Shown: positions 11,241 to 22,375, numbered from the stretch's first letter. The stretch is 27,500 nt of DNA from Tubiluchus corallicola (GCA_030141605.1 JAQGDQ010001286.1:1-27500); one strand, 5' to 3'. The notes: generated by a model from the sequence alone, not told the origin. Numbers and translations are program-made.

Positions 11241-11880
11241 ATTTGCCTAACTACATGCCACCCCAAATGATGTAGTCCTCGCTAGCGCTACCATGATCAA
11301 CCGGCATTATCTCACTTAGAAAAGTACACCACGGAGGTTGCGTAGTACTACTAAGTTTAACGTAGGGCGCCTCTATGATGAGGTTGCAGTTCAGCGTCCA
11401 GATTCCACACAACTGCTAACATCAGATAAGCAAATACTAAATTGTGCAACTTACAGTCTCTGGGTTGTTACCGTACTGGGGGTGCCTCGTCACCTCAAAC
11501 ATGGATCCGCCTCTCAACGGTTTGTCGGTATGCCAATAGCACTTCCCAAGAATACGATCACAGCAATGAGACAATGTCTTAATTGTCACCAAACTTTGTG
11601 GAAATCTCTACCACCAAAAACATCTGCCCACTCAGTTGTCCAATAGTTTCAGACCTCACGGACAAAGTTACCGTACGACATAACTGACTACGTGGACAAT
11701 ACTGCTTGCACGTCATATCAGTCTACGTGCCATACCTGGAGTAAAGTTGCTGACCTCTTTTCGATACCTGCGAGAGTAGTCGTAGGCATAGGTATACGAT
11801 GGCTTCCTACAGCTATCATTACAAGCGAGTAAACTGGCCCTCCCGCAGTATTTACTAACCTTGGCTAATGGCTATAGGCT
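11241..11880. other. Somewhat GC-richer anonymous block
   Basis: By eye this block has a clearly higher G+C content than the flanks. A + frame at 11338-11646 is open for 102 codons, but its first codon is TTG and the sequence has no domain I recognise. Without a similarity search I cannot tell an exon from a decayed transposon. No family member of the block is repeated elsewhere in the window. Confidence 0.3.
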
Positions 11881-12970
11881 ATAGAAACGATCTTTTTAAT
11901 GCTAATGGTATTTTACTTCCACATTTGAACAAAAGGTAGAATACATAATGATATGCACAGCATAGAAGGGCCAAAAATGAGTAGAGTTTGTGTTTTCTTC
12001 CAAAACTCTGCAACTGGGATGACCAACCAACTGACAGACCAACTGAACAAACACCACACTCGCATGACGCAAGCCACTGCACAAATCTATTTATGTGGGA
12101 AGCTGAAATGGACAACATATAATGGCGAAATGTGAACTGGCAAAATCTTTCACAGGCGAACTCATCATGTATCAAGGAAGGCGCATATCTGACCAGAAGA
12201 AAAACGGCAAGCAAAATGCATTCACTGACTGCAAGGAAGCCAGAGCAAACAAGTACTTTGGTATGAGATTTCTTAAACAAACTTTACCTATAACGAATTG
12301 GACTATTTCCCCCACAAAAAGATTCACAATTGACAATAGCTAGCCTTGACGCCAGGCGCATATCAGTTGCAAACTCCATGGCTGACTGTGAAAATACGTT
12401 GTCATTAGGCCTAAAATCGCAAAATTTAATGTAGTTCTACCTGACATAATGTAATGTTAATTAGATTTCGTTAGGCCTTCTTACTCCGTTACACCTTCCT
12501 CTAACCTGAGACCAACCGAAATTATGCATATTATATTGTAGCGTCTTTGTTGTAGCAGAAAAACTGCTCATGCTACTTTTTGCCCGTTCATGTTTACTTC
12601 ACGTAGCCTTGCTTGAAGCAATTATTTATGGGAAGCCGTTAATTATTTGTTGCAGTAATCTCATAATTTGCTTTACTGCATCGGCTTAACTGCTTGATTA
12701 ATTATTGCTTAGTGTCTTTTACTGAGAAAGTTCCCTAGATACTTTTTACATAGGAGTCGCTAGTACAGATTATTCTCAAGGACGAGTTAATATATATAAA
12801 TTCTAGGGCGCTATATAGATTTTTAATATTGTCAAGCACTTTTAAGATTTTCGTTGATAGTAACAAGCTATAATTTGTTTATTAGTGTTCTGAAGTAATC
12901 ATTTGCTGCAATACAAATATCGGTATAAACTCGGTATAAACACTAGCTAGGGCCTGTAGAGGGTCGAACT
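11881..12970. other. Anonymous DNA with overlapping unassignable frames
   Basis: The longest frame (minus, 11879-12280, 133 codons) opens on TTG and is Cys- and Leu-rich without a membrane topology that looks real. Two + frames overlap it. A short direct duplication of TCGGTATAAAC sits at about 12919-12940. Nothing here supports a gene. Confidence 0.4.
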
Positions 12971-13071
12971 GTCATCATTGTCATCATCATCGTCATCATC
13001 GTCACCATCGTCATCACCATCGTAATCAGTGTTATCACCATCGTAATCAGTGTTATCACTATTGTGTTACA
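12971..13071 (+). repeat. CATCAT/GTC trinucleotide repeat with a duplicated 21-mer
   Basis: An imperfect (CATCGT)n tract at 12972-13025 runs into two exact tandem copies of a 21-base unit (CACCATCGTAATCAGTGTTAT) near 13015-13057. It is simple sequence, not coding. Confidence 0.8.
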
Positions 13072-13111
13072 ACGATTACCGACGTTACTTGCCAAATCCG
13101 TGTTGTTTTGC

Positions 13112-13143
13112 ATCTGGTAGTGGTAGTGGTAGTGGTGGTGGTA

Positions 13144-13237
<94 letters not shown>

Positions 13238-13605
13238 TAGTAGTGGTAGTGGTAGTGGTAGTGGTAGTGGTAGTGGTAGTGGTAGTGGTAGTGGTAGTGG
13301 TAGTGGTAGTGGTAGTTAATAGTGGTAGTGGTAGTGGTAGTGGTAGTGGTAGTGGTAGTGGTAGTTAATAGTGGTAGTGGTAGTGGTAGTGGTAGTGGTA
13401 GTGGTAGTGGTAGTGGTAGTGGTAGTGGTAGTGGTAGTGGTAGTAGTAGTAGTAAGCAGCAGCAGCAGCAGCGGCAGTAGTAGCGGTAGCAGTAGCAGTA
13501 GCAGCAACAGTAGCATTAGCAATAGTAGTGGTAGTGGTAGTGGTGGTGGTGGTGGTGGTGGTGGTGGTGGTGGTGGTGGTGGTAGTAGTGTAGTAGTGTA
13601 GTAGT
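13112..13605 (+). repeat. Compound trinucleotide microsatellite, about 490 bp
   Basis: In order it holds: (TAGTGG) units; a clean (TAG)n run of about 27 units at 13150-13231; a long (TAGTGG)n run; an AGC-rich imperfect part at about 13452-13526; and a (GGT)n run at about 13535-13583 ending in TAGTAGTG units. Two identical interruptions (GTAGTTAATAGTGG) begin at about 13312 and 13361, 49 bases apart. The resulting poly-Ser/Gly, poly-Val and poly-Thr frames are translation artefacts. Confidence 0.95.
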
Positions 13606-13920
13606 TAGCCGTAACTTCACCTTCAATTTAGTTAGTCAGAGAAACAGACGCGCAAATCTGATTACCTTTTTGTTCCCAAAGAGCTATGAGAATAACTAAA
13701 TCTTCTAACACATTAATAAACCATATCTACACTACGCGATTTGCAAATACAATTCTCAGCGGTATAATTACACACGAAGCTTCGTGTTCTTACCATTCTA
13801 AAACACGCAAAACATTGCGTAAGAAGCTTTGTTAAACTTTTTTGCACTGATAAAAAAATCAGAAAAATTATGAGATTTTATATTAATAGAAACTACGAAT
13901 CGCTTGGCGTCCAGCGAATT
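13606..13920. other. Anonymous DNA with a perfect 16-bp palindrome
   Basis: No gene was seen. ACACGAAGCTTCGTGT at 13772-13787 is a perfect palindrome. The rest is AT-rich. Confidence 0.5.
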
Positions 13921-14385
13921 CCAAAAGACTTTTGATACAAAGTTTATTACTTAGCTTTACGCTTAGCTGTTAGAAAGACTTACGTAACTGGAAAAGAAAA
14001 TTTTTAATAATTTAAAATGTTTGCGCTTGTGGTACAACGTCACTGTTTCACGATCCTAGTGTGCACCGCTGGCTCACCAAAAAAAAAAGACACACATTTT
14101 TAATATTGCGAGATAAAGTAATTTTCACTTTTGCGTAGTGGTGAAGTGTGCGGGACGAAAGTTCTGATTATTTTTGAACGTCACAGTGTAACTTAAACTT
14201 ATTTCAATTTCTTACTTCAACTACTGACCGTTAGAGTGGCTGCGCCTAATTGTCATCGCGGTGTTTAAATTTACAAGTTTTGTACAGCGCTACTACTAAA
14301 ACAAGCAGTAACATGTAAGTAATCCAAAATTTCAAAACGAATTTTTAAGCTTTATTTACGAATTTTGTTTCTTGTCCTTCAGCAT
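13921..14385 (+). repeat. Interspersed repeat R1, copy 2
   Basis: This copy shares with copy 1 the ordered landmarks GAAAGACT (near 13973), CCAGTGTGCACC-like GTGTGCACCGCTGGCTCACC at 14060-14079, ATTATTTTTGAACGTCACAG, GGCTGCGCCTAATTGTCATC at 14239-14258, and TTACAAGTTTTGTACAGCG. It ends with AAGCTTTATTTACG and TTCTTGTCCTTCAGC, which are also seen at the ends of copies 3 and 4. Divergence by eye is substantial, with many small indels, so it is old. Confidence 0.75.
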
Positions 14386-15120
14386 TTTGACGGCGAATTC
14401 CGGAAGTAAAACGCTGAAAAACAGAAACAGTTCCGATTTTTATACAGTGGCTTCCAGAGTCCAGCGTTTATATTAGCATCGAAAAAAGGATTGCAAAAAT
14501 AAATTTGATTATCATCCATTTTGTATGCCTGCGATTGGACGCCAGACATGTCACCTATGCAGTGGTCGCTATGGAAGCCGTAAGTTGGCAACCGAACGCC
14601 AAACGCTGGAAGCTGCAGACGCTAGCTACTGGAAGACGCTAGACGCTTTGGTGTATCTCTGGCTTTACTGGCATTAGTTTTGTTCTTTGCTTTGTTTTCT
14701 GTCTGCTAAATTACTGTCCTGACCGAGTTAGCAGTTATTAATCTTTTAAGTAATTTACAGTTCTTGTTTATAGCACACAACTAATCCCTTTCATTTTCAA
14801 TTCGCTCCTTTCTGTCTATTTTTGCTATTCATCTGTTTGTATTTTCCGTTGTCTCTATTAGAAGTGGGTGTTGGTTTCGTGCAGTATGGAACTTATTAGC
14901 TTAATGAGAAATATATGACCTTTAGCGAGCTGGCTTCATTTTGTAAGCGCTACTTAGACGTTACTTAAGCTTATTGCTTGGAAGACGGGCGTTTATTAGT
15001 TTTCTTTCCGCCGATTTACAGACTTTCATGTAGCAAAGCTAAAGTTTTAATGTTTAGCTTCCGCATAGAAACTACTTTCAGACGCATAATAATATAAGCT
15101 TTACTTCTTAAGTGTGAAGA
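14386..15120. other. Anonymous DNA between R1 copies
   Basis: No gene was recognised. Near 14590-14650 there is a locally repetitive patch with ACGCT-GAAG motifs (CCAAACGCTGGAAGC, GACGCTAGCTACTGGAAG, ACGCTAGACGC). The 70-codon minus frame at 14379-14591 has no domain. Confidence 0.4.
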
Positions 15121-15750
15121 AAGGAGAATTTTAAACTGAATCCCAAAAAACTTCCAACGTTTTTAACGTAAATCTTATAGTAGTTATATTACCTTGCCTT
15201 ACTTGTTTGTTTCAAAGACCTATATAACTGGAAACGAAATTTCTTGATAATTTAACATGTTCACTTTATTACCTGTATCGTCATGGGCACTGAAACTGAA
15301 ACATATGTATGAAACTTCACATTCATTCGCAATCGAACGTTATCCTAGTTTAATCTACAGCCATTATTGAAGTGCTGCCTTATAAATGTTCATTACGTTC
15401 TGTCAACTGCAACTTACCTAGAATCCTGTTAGGGTTTAGCGCATCACTGCCAACTGCCAAAACGTCACCGTGTCACCATCCCAGTGTGCACCAGGTTGTG
15501 CTACCAATGTTCTCATTTTTTCAAACTTTAGGCAATGTTATGACTTGCCGTTAAAATGGCTGCTCCTAACGGTCAACACGGAAGTTTCAATTTACAAGTT
15601 TTATAGATGTTTACTGTAAGTTCTGTATGCAATAAGACAACATGTAGCTGATTTATCAAGCCGAAACTGCTTGTCGTCTTGGTGACGAATGTGATTAGAT
15701 GAATTTTTAAGCTTTATTTATAAGGAGTATTTTTGTTCTTCAAAATTATT
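15121..15750 (+). repeat. Interspersed repeat R1, copy 3, interrupted by an inverted R2 piece
   Basis: The left part is 15121-15270 (AAGGAGAATTTTAAACTGAA ... ACTGGAAACGAAATTTCTTG). The right part is 15455-15750 (CAAAACGTCACCGTGTCACC, CCCAGTGTGCACCAGG, AAAATGGCTGCTCCTAACGG at 15553-15572, AAGCTTTATTTATAAGG at the end). The two parts are collinear with copies 1, 2 and 4, so the 184 bases between them were inserted into a pre-existing R1. Confidence 0.75.
15271..15454 (-). repeat. Repeat R2, short inverted copy nested in R1
   Basis: The reverse complement matches 20573-20754 with only scattered differences. It starts with GTTGGCAGTGATGCGCTAAA, passes AGCACTTCAATAATGGCTGT and ends GCCCATGACGATACAGGT. 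Only the right-hand portion of R2 is present. Its identity to the 20.7-kb copy is visibly higher than that between R1 copies, so it is younger than its host repeat. Confidence 0.8.
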
Positions 15751-16579
15751 TGTGACACGCTGAAATGTTTGTAAGTTTCGTCGATTAAATGTTAGGAACT
15801 TAGAATTGAGTTAAGATCTTTGTTGGTAATAATGGTAGTGTGATCTAGTGACCCTGTACAGAAAAAAAACAGAAGTCCCGAGTTCAAGTCCTGGCTCAAT
15901 CCATCTTTTTAATGTTGCTTTCCTTTCGAGTGAGTTTGACTTCAAAAATTTCTGGTTTTGCTCCGTCAGTGATTATGTTCATGTAACAGAACCAATTTAA
16001 ATCTCATTTGGGTACCTTTTCAAAAGAACCTTACATATTATCTCTAGGCTCAGTTTGCCTATAGGAAGGTCTACAGCACAAAAAGATAGCACCTACCAAA
16101 TCTAGATTCTACTTAGGCAAGTCTAAGACACAAATCTCTTGTTTGTCTTTTTAGTAGGTTTTTCCCATGCGAGAGTTTGTCGAAATCATTTATTTTTGTT
16201 TTAGTGACTGTCAGGCAAGATTATCAGTAGCAATTACCTCAGAGAGCTTTTGAAAGCGTGGGAGTATGTTTACGTGGGAGCAAAGAGAAATCTTATTCAG
16301 GTAGATAATTAAGCGTAGAAAACATGTTTACATTTAAATCATCTTTTTCAAGTCAGTCTATACAGGTACTCATAGTGTTATTCAAAGAAACAACTTTTAT
16401 TAGAAACTTTATAATATAAAATCGTGACAACCGATTCAAGGCTTCGTGGCTTCGTAAGCACGCCCCTTAAACTAATTCACATTTCTGCAATTCACCTAAT
16501 ATTCACGCTCCAATATTACAAAAATAGCTGGTTAGTTTTTTTGTATATACTTATACCTTTGGCAGAAACAGACAGTTCT
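15751..16579. other. Anonymous AT-rich DNA
   Basis: No gene was seen. Near 15872-15890 a GAGTTCAAGTCC string resembles a tRNA-type B box, but the surrounding sequence does not fold as a tRNA. The + frame at 16424-16684 opens on GTG and is not supported. Confidence 0.4.
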
Positions 16580-17367
16580 CCAAGACCCGGATTCACTAAA
16601 GTTCTTACGAACGAATTTCTTCGTAAGTACGTGAGTACGAACATTTTAGCGCCACGCAAGGATTCACTAAGCCAGTCTTTGTAAAAATCTTCTTAAATTT
16701 CTTCGTAACTTTACGCAACGATTAGAGCTTGCGTAAGTAGAATTATTGTACAAAACCTGGTATTATGTTACCGAGACGGCTGCCCTGTTATACTCAAACT
16801 GCCTGTAATCATTGAACGTATTGAAGAGCAGGTTTGTAATGACGTTGCCAATCAACTGCAGGTTATGTTTAAGAAATCAGAACAATCAATAATCAGGTGA
16901 TTACAAAATGATTAGAAAATAAAAGCTGCCAAGATTTTAGGTTATTAACTATATAGAGGCCGAATCACTAGAAAACGTGTAAATAGAAAGTCCAGTTTAA
17001 TGAGCGTTGAGACTGCGGATTCAGTCTGCATATATATTTACTAAATACACATTCGATAAAATATAAACATAAAAATAAAATAATAATTATTATGTATAAA
17101 AAAGCAGGAATGTGGGAAGAGCTGCCTATATCGTACAATAGCCGTTTACCTATGTGGGTAAAGACTGGAATTGGTTTTCGAAGAATTTTGCGTTATCTGC
17201 TGACTAGAGTTGGGCAAAGGATTTCATTCTGGAACATTGTAGAACAATACGGCACAGTTACAGAAGACAAACCAAAAACCTTTCTTATTGATTTCAGCAT
17301 TTAAAGTTTTACTTGTCAAAAAAATTTCCTTGTACGCACTACAAAATTTTGGAGAATTACTACTGAG

Positions 17368-18335
<968 letters not shown>

Positions 18336-18748
18336 TCATATAACCTGAGACAGCACTTACATCTGCGACTGCAATACTAAAATCTAATACACAGTGCCCC
18401 AAAGTTAGTATACGGTGACAAAAAAGTCAACAGAGTGTCATTTTGTGTCATTGTGCTGTAATTACGTTTCAAAGGCTGCGTCGAGGTTAACAAACCCACC
18501 CGTACCCATGCAGATGTTGGCTCGGGCTGAATTTTAGCAGCGCAAAATGTTCGCACGAACAAAATAAATAAGAACTTCGTAAAAACCTTTTCTGAACTCA
18601 ACTTACTAAAGTTCGTATGAACTTCTTAAATATTTGCGTACGAATATTCTTGCGACCATTTCAGTGAATCCCAGCCTTGGTTTTCTTAGACAAATGACGT
18701 CATTGGTGGAAAAGTTATCATTCAAAATGGAAGCGCTCTAAATGATCG

Positions 18749-19184
18749 CGACTTTAAAGTGATTTTACTAATTATACGACCGGTTATCGCACTTCTATTG
18801 CTGAAATTTTCTAATATTTTTCGCAAATGTTGAAATAAGCCTAACATCCAAGAAGGCTTGGCCCTTTTATTTTAAAGTAAGACGTTTAAACTGTAAAAAG
18901 AGGCAAAGCTATTTTACTGTAGATTAAAACAGTGTGAACACTTTGAAACTGTAACGTGAAGTGAGTGGTAATGAGAGTTTATATTTTTACAGAAACTGTT
19001 TTTCGTGTATGTACGAATATACCGCAGTGTGTGTTGGCAGCGATGCGCTAAACCCTAGCAGGATTCTAGGTAAGTTGCAGTAGACAGAACGCAATGAACA
19101 CTCATAAGGCAGCACTTCAATAATGGCTGTAATTAAACTAGGTTAAACATTCGAATGCGAATGAATGTGAAGTTTCATACATTT
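18749..19184 (+). repeat. Repeat R2, copy 1
   Basis: It aligns along its length with 20289-20730. Shared strings include GACTTTAAAGTGATTTTACT (copy 2: GACTTTCAAGTGATTTTACT), CTTCTATTGCTGAAATTT, GAGTGGTAATGAGAGTTTAT, GATGCGCTAAACCCTAGCAG and AGCACTTCAATAATGGCTGT. It ends near ATGAATGTGAAGTTTCATAC, before the GTTTCAGTTTC end seen in the other copies. No shared coding frame is present. Confidence 0.8.
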
Positions 19185-19291
19185 GTTGTGATCAGTAAAT
19201 TTTAGTTGCAAAAACGTAATGCTATTATTGATATTGGAAACCAGTATGAAGTAAAAATGAAAAGGAAAGTTGGCAAAAGTATCCATTAAAG

Positions 19292-19680
19292 GGAAGAGGA
19301 AATTTTAAAATATATCCCAAAACTTTGCATACAAAGTTGTATTACTGAACATTACCTTACCTGTTTGAAAGACTTAATATGTCACTGGTCACGCCAACTT
19401 GTAAAACGTCACTGTATCACTATCCCAATGTGCACCACAGGCTCAACAAAACACATATTATACATCTTATTTAACAATATAAAGCAATTTCAAACTTTTG
19501 CTTAGTTAGTGAAGAATATGGCTACGATGCCTACGAATGCTTTTTATTATTTTTCAAATTTTGCGCAACGTTATCTAAACTTTCCATTAAAATGGCTGTG
19601 CCTAACAGTCATCGCGGGACTTTACATTCACAATTTTTATACAAGCTGTAAAACGTGACGTGTTCTTGTCCTTTAACGGG
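19292..19680 (+). repeat. Interspersed repeat R1, copy 4
   Basis: Landmarks shared with the other copies are CTGTTTGAAAGACTT (about 19361), AAAACGTCACTGTATCAC, CCCAATGTGCACCACAGGCT at 19424-19443, CTTTTGCTTAGTTAGTGAAG, TTATTTTTCAAATTTTGCGC, AAAATGGCTGTGCCTAACAG at 19590-19609 and the terminal TTCTTGTCCTTTAACGG. It begins about 100 bases after R2 copy 1. Confidence 0.75.
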
Positions 19681-19817
19681 GAAAGTTTATTGCATAGAGT
19701 ACTAAGAAGTGGGCAAATAAGCATGTAATACAGACTCTGTGCCTACTTGGCCTGCACGACAACCTTTACGCTAGTTGAAGCAAGGTCTGTACCAGAAATT
19801 AGGTGTCAGCGCCCACT

Positions 19818-19825
19818 ACCTAAGA
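19818..19825 (+). repeat. Left 8-bp target-site duplication of the hAT-like element
   Basis: ACCTAAGA directly abuts the CAGGGG terminus and is repeated exactly at 20278-20285. Confidence 0.9.
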
Positions 19826-20277
19826 CAGGGGTGTGCAAATTGCGGCCCGCGAAGAGATTTGTCAAGCTTATGAAAGTGCGGCCCGGGCGATTAATTGAGT
19901 GTATCCAGCTGAAAGTCCGTGTCACGATCCCAAAGATAGTGCGGGTAGTTTTTTCTACTAGATCGGATGCCATTAACCCTTACAAGACGGTTGTAGCTTA
20001 ATGTCACTGTACTACACAGACTGTGTGACTAATATGCATTGTAATGAAATTACCACTATCTATCGTGAAAGTGGAAATATATGGTTTGTAATATAAATTT
20101 TAATAACTTCTAAAATAGTTTCTTGAGTATAGTAGTAATGATGTACGCAGGTCGGATGCAAAAAAATCGTTATTAGGCCTTTCTGTACTTGGCTCCTTGA
20201 TCAAACTGCCTGTGGCCGGCAGGAATTGCGGGAAAGTTTAATGTGGCCCGGCTAGTCAGATAATTTGCACACCCCTA
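19826..20277. mobile_element. 452-bp hAT-like non-autonomous DNA transposon (MITE) with 8-bp target duplication
   Basis: The left end is CAGGGGTGTGCAAATTGCGG and the right end reads TAGGGGTGTGCAAATTATCT on the reverse strand, giving terminal inverted repeats of about 16 bp with one mismatch. GCGGCCCGC at the left and GTGGCCCGGC at the right are characteristic subterminal sequences of hAT elements of the CAGGGGTG type. The element is flanked by perfect 8-bp duplications ACCTAAGA at 19818-19825 and 20278-20285, as hAT transposases produce. The interior (AT-rich) carries no transposase, so it depends on one encoded elsewhere. The + frame at 19747-20001 overlaps its left edge and is not a gene. 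Confidence 0.9.
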
Positions 20278-20285
20278 ACCTAAGA
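20278..20285 (+). repeat. Right 8-bp target-site duplication of the hAT-like element
   Basis: ACCTAAGA directly follows the CCCCTA terminus and is identical to 19818-19825. Confidence 0.9.
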
Positions 20286-20288
20286 GCC

Positions 20289-20757
20289 GACTTTCAAGTG
20301 ATTTTACTAAGTATACAACCAGATTATCGGACTTCTATTGCTGAAATTTCCTGATATTTTTCACAAATATTGAAATAAGACGAAATTCTAAGAAGGCCTG
20401 GCTCTTTTCTTTTAAGGTAAAACGTTTAAACTGTAAAAACAGACAGGGCTAATTGACAATAGAATAAAACACTAAGAACACTTTGGAACTGTAAAGTGAA
20501 ATGAGTGGTAATGAGAGTTTATATTTTTACAAAAACTCTTTTTCAAGTATGTAAAAATACACTGCAGTGCGTGTTGGCAGCGATGCGCTAAACCCTAGCA
20601 GGATTCTAACTAGGTTGCAGTTGATAGAACGTAATGAACATTCATAAAGCAGCACTTCAATAATGGCTGTAGATTAAACTAGGATAACATTCGATTGCGA
20701 ATGAATGTGAAGTTTCATACACGTTTCAGTTTCAGTGCCCATGACGATACAGGTAAT
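20289..20757 (+). repeat. Repeat R2, copy 2 (most complete)
   Basis: It aligns with copy 1 from GACTTTCAAGTGATTTTACT to AAGTTTCATAC and continues through GTTTCAGTTTCAGTGCCCAT to ACAGGTAATAA, an end shared with the inverted piece at 15.27 kb. Bases just left of the hAT element (around GTCAGCGCCCACTACC) weakly match the equivalent position in copy 1. This suggests the hAT element inserted into this R2 copy. Confidence 0.8.
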
Positions 20758-20821
20758 AATGTCACTGAAAAAAGTCACAGGTAAAAAATCACAGCAAAAT
20801 AAGGCAGAGGAAAAATGAAAT

Positions 20822-20855
20822 AACCTTAACCCTAATCCTAACCCAAACCAAAACT
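20822..20855 (-). repeat. Short telomere-like degenerate repeat
   Basis: The minus strand reads GGGTTAGGATTAGGGTTAAG, with flanking GGTTTGG and GTTA, about five degenerate TTAGGG-type units. Metazoan telomeres are typically TTAGGG. It is too short to be a chromosome end and resembles the interstitial pieces often seen in repeats. Confidence 0.5.
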
Positions 20856-21404
20856 TATTGTGATTTTCTTCCTGTTGAGTTTTTTCTTGACTAAATTGTG
20901 ACTTTTTCATCACTTTTTGACTCGTAACTTTATTAGCGGTCGTCCCCACGATACCGATAGCGAAGGAAAATGTAATATGTGTGTTCGTCCCCATATCATC
21001 CTGCATTAAACAGAAATTAAACTCCTTCACGCTGAACTAGCTTTGAATACAGTCATGTAGACCATACGTATTCATTCAACTAATCAAATATAGACACGCA
21101 TTTAAAGCCGACGTATTTCTCCTTTATACGAAGCCGAGTCGAGTTCGAATAACTGCTATTGTTGTGGCTAGCTACAACCACGGGAATACGGCTATTGCTT
21201 CGCATTTCGGTCCGCTAATCTTCGAAAATGCTATTAGGCGATGCAGATTTCTAAGAAACTTGAAACTGAAATACTATGTATCGAGCTGATTAAAACAGCT
21301 GTAAATGTTTTGTACATGTCACCCAAAAGTAATGCCAAAGTCACCGATGTACGTGTATTCTCCAATGTATAAGGAGTTTTAAGGCTTTGGTAATACAAAG
21401 ACAA
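20856..21404. other. Anonymous DNA between R2 and the satellite
   Basis: A 118-codon minus frame (20674-21030) crosses R2, the telomere-like stretch and unique DNA. Such mixed content is not gene-like, and its start codon is not an indication of expression. Nothing else was recognised. Confidence 0.4.
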
Positions 21405-22375
21405 TTGACAATTTCATGGTACGTTCAGGTAAGAGGGACAGTGAGATAATAGAAAGTTCGAGAATCTACAGTTGAATCTGCAAACGACAACCCCGAGAAT
21501 TAACAATTGATAAATCATTATCAGTCATAAAAGCATAAAATGTTTGACAATTTGAAGGTATGTTCAGGTAAGAGGGACAATGAGATATTAGAAACTTTGA
21601 GAACCTACAGCTGAAACTGCATACAACAACCTCTGGAATTAACCTTTGATAAATCATTGTCAGTCATAAAGGCATAAAATATTTGACAATTTCAAGGTAT
21701 GTTCAGGTAAGAGGAACAATGAGATATTAGAAATTTTGAGAATGTACAGTTGAATCTGCAAACAACAACCCCGAGAATTAACAATTGATAAATCATTATC
21801 AGTCATAAAAGCATAAAATGTTTGACAATTTGAAGGTATGTTCAGGTAAGAGGGACAATGAGATATTAGAAACTTTGAGAATCTACAGCTTAAACTGCAT
21901 ACAACAACCTCTAGAGTTAACCTTTGATAAATCATTGTCAGTCAAAAAGGCATAAAATGTTTGACAATTTCAAGGTACGTTCAGGTAAGAGGGACAGTGA
22001 GATATTAGAAATTTTGAGAATCTACAGTTGAATATGCAAACAACAACCCCGAGAATTAACAATTGATAAATCATTATCAGTCATAAAAGCATAAAATGTT
22101 TGACAATTTGAAGGTATGTTCAGGTAAGAGGGACAATGAGATATTAGAAACTTTGAGAATCTACAGTAGAATCTGCAAACAACAACCTCTGGAATTTACC
22201 TTTGATAAATCATTGTCAGTCATAAAGGCATAAAATATTTGACAATTTCAAGGTATGTTCAGGTAAAGGGGACAGTGAGATATTAGAAATTTTGAGAACG
22301 TACAGCTTGAACTGCAAACAACAACCTCTAGAATTAACCTTTGATAAATCATTATCAGTCATAAAGGCATAAAGG
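21405..22375 (+). repeat. Satellite array: seven 139-bp monomers in alternating two-type order
   Basis: The landmark TCAGTCA recurs at 21521, 21660, 21799, 21938, 22077, 22216 and 22355, exactly 139 bases apart each time. Two monomer types alternate. Type X (first, third and fifth) carries ATTTC(A)AGG, CAGTTGAAT, CCCCGAGAATTAACAATTG and CATTATCAG. Type Y (second, fourth and sixth) carries ATTTGAAGG, CAGCTGAAAC, CCTCTGGAATTAACCTTTG and CATTGTCAG. The higher-order unit is therefore 278 bp. The seventh monomer begins as X and ends mostly as Y. Since 139 is not a multiple of three, the minus-strand frames across it are not a repeat protein. Confidence 0.95.

Noticed and set aside
11879-12280. 133-codon minus ORF resembling a membrane protein
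   Set aside because: It starts on TTG, has no credible ATG until well inside, and overlaps equally long frames on the other strand.
13108-13601. Poly-Ser/Gly, poly-Val and poly-Thr open frames
   Set aside because: They are translations of a trinucleotide microsatellite in several frames, with no flanking coding sequence.
15828-15904. tRNA gene or tRNA-derived SINE head (GAGTTCAAGTCC resembles a B box)
   Set aside because: The T arm pairs with one mismatch, but no matching acceptor stem, A box at proper spacing or anticodon arm could be fitted, and a poly-A run sits where the anticodon region should be.
17092-17304. 70-codon ATG ORF inside the candidate transposon
   Set aside because: It is kept only as a note: no family is recognised, it has no splice or regulatory context, and its length is compatible with chance.
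20674-21030. 118-codon minus ORF
   Set aside because: It crosses from unique DNA through a telomere-like string into repeat R2, and no domain is recognisable.
21405-22375. CRISPR-like array
   Set aside because: There is no short direct repeat with unique spacers. The whole 139-bp monomer is repeated, and the genome is eukaryotic.
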